From Flavobacteriales bacterium (GTDB lineage: Bacteria > Bacteroidota > Bacteroidia > Flavobacteriales_F > PHOS-HE28), in the NCBI GenBank assembly GCA_016718655.1, contig JADKCV010000033.1, positions 1-60,540 on the forward strand: DNA of 60,540 bases, read 5' to 3'. A program made the translations under genes and the position numbers. The notes beneath the pieces are model-generated. The model worked only from the letters and a program-made list of their open reading frames with translations, was not told where the DNA came from and did no database searches. This document shows positions 60,429-60,540 of this stretch, piece after piece. Every line of letters starts with the position of its first letter. The stretch's first letter is position 1.

Positions 60429-60540
60429 GGTTAGCTGGAGTGATCATCATGTTGCCGTTGAAGGGTCGCAGCCGCGACAACGGAACAATGAGGTCGATGC
60501 AACAAGTTCCTTCTGAGGATCGATGATACATCGTTCTGCC
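60429..60540 (-). other. Probable out-of-frame upstream part of the type B protein
   Basis: Read on the minus strand, this stretch has one frame open from the window edge (including PFNGNMMITPANHGG) that is off by one from the 57969-60428 frame. The wording resembles the segment that precedes the IGIC-YE domain in related T9SS proteins. The family comparison is from memory and not tested here. Confidence 0.4.

Noticed and set aside
1..60540. tRNA or rRNA genes
   Set aside because: I found no cloverleaf with a TTCRA-type arm or rRNA-like conserved stretch; a covariance-model scan would be needed to exclude them fully.

Overview
This GC-rich window looks like a chromosomal accessory region of a Bacteroidota bacterium, most likely a high-GC member of the Flavobacteriales. 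The evidence is the large number of long secreted proteins ending in type IX secretion system (T9SS) sorting domains of type A (about 70-90 residues, often ending VVKE, VVKR or similar) or type B (gliding-motility-like, two proteins). SprB, GEVED, PKD, YCF48 and PPC-like modules, LytS/LytTR two-component systems and Bacteroidota-type promoters (TTG near -33, TAnnTTTG-like near -7) agree with this. I see no rRNA, tRNA, CRISPR array or core housekeeping operon.

Layout. 1-5.7 kb: tandem intergenic repeats, an N-formylglutamate amidohydrolase, a frameshifted unknown gene, two small overlapping hypothetical genes, a PKD/T9SS protein, and an IS200-like Y1 transposase with mirrored REP-like hairpins (a RAYT/REP-type element). 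5.7-9.2 kb: SOUL haem-binding-like protein, GNAT acetyltransferase, RCC1-repeat T9SS protein and a general-stress flavin-binding-like protein. 9.2-19.2 kb: YHYH protein, a frameshifted PPC-repeat protein, a YCF48 propeller protein with a decayed partial copy nearby, a fasciclin protein, and a type B T9SS protein built from five 279-bp tandem repeats. 19.4-31.8 kb: a repeat lipoprotein and two signalling modules, first a propeller-LytS kinase with a LytTR regulator, then a LytTR regulator with two tandem TPR-LytS kinases whose C-terminal halves are nearly identical.

31.8-44.7 kb is the most striking part: five collinear T9SS genes directly after the LytTR/LytS operon. Two are S74-chaperone head proteins, two are 1.24-kaa PPC-like paralogues and one is an SBBP propeller. 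Four of them are preceded by the same 67-nt promoter block, with a 10-nt direct repeat at exactly 20-nt period followed by TTG and TTG boxes exactly 27 nt apart. Three share a near-identical sorting domain even though their passengers differ. I read this as an array of [promoter - passenger - CTD] cassettes, possibly controlled by the neighbouring LytTR regulator.

44.8-60.5 kb: an erythromycin-esterase-like protein, two divergent secreted M43-like metalloproteases, an ECF sigma factor translationally coupled to a membrane protein with a GIN (DUF2807) domain that may be its anti-sigma partner, an outer-membrane-like protein, a collapsed third YCF48 copy, and a type B T9SS protein whose 5' end is probably frameshifted at the window edge. 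Several genes carry single-base frameshifts, so either local gene decay or residual assembly indels should be kept in mind.
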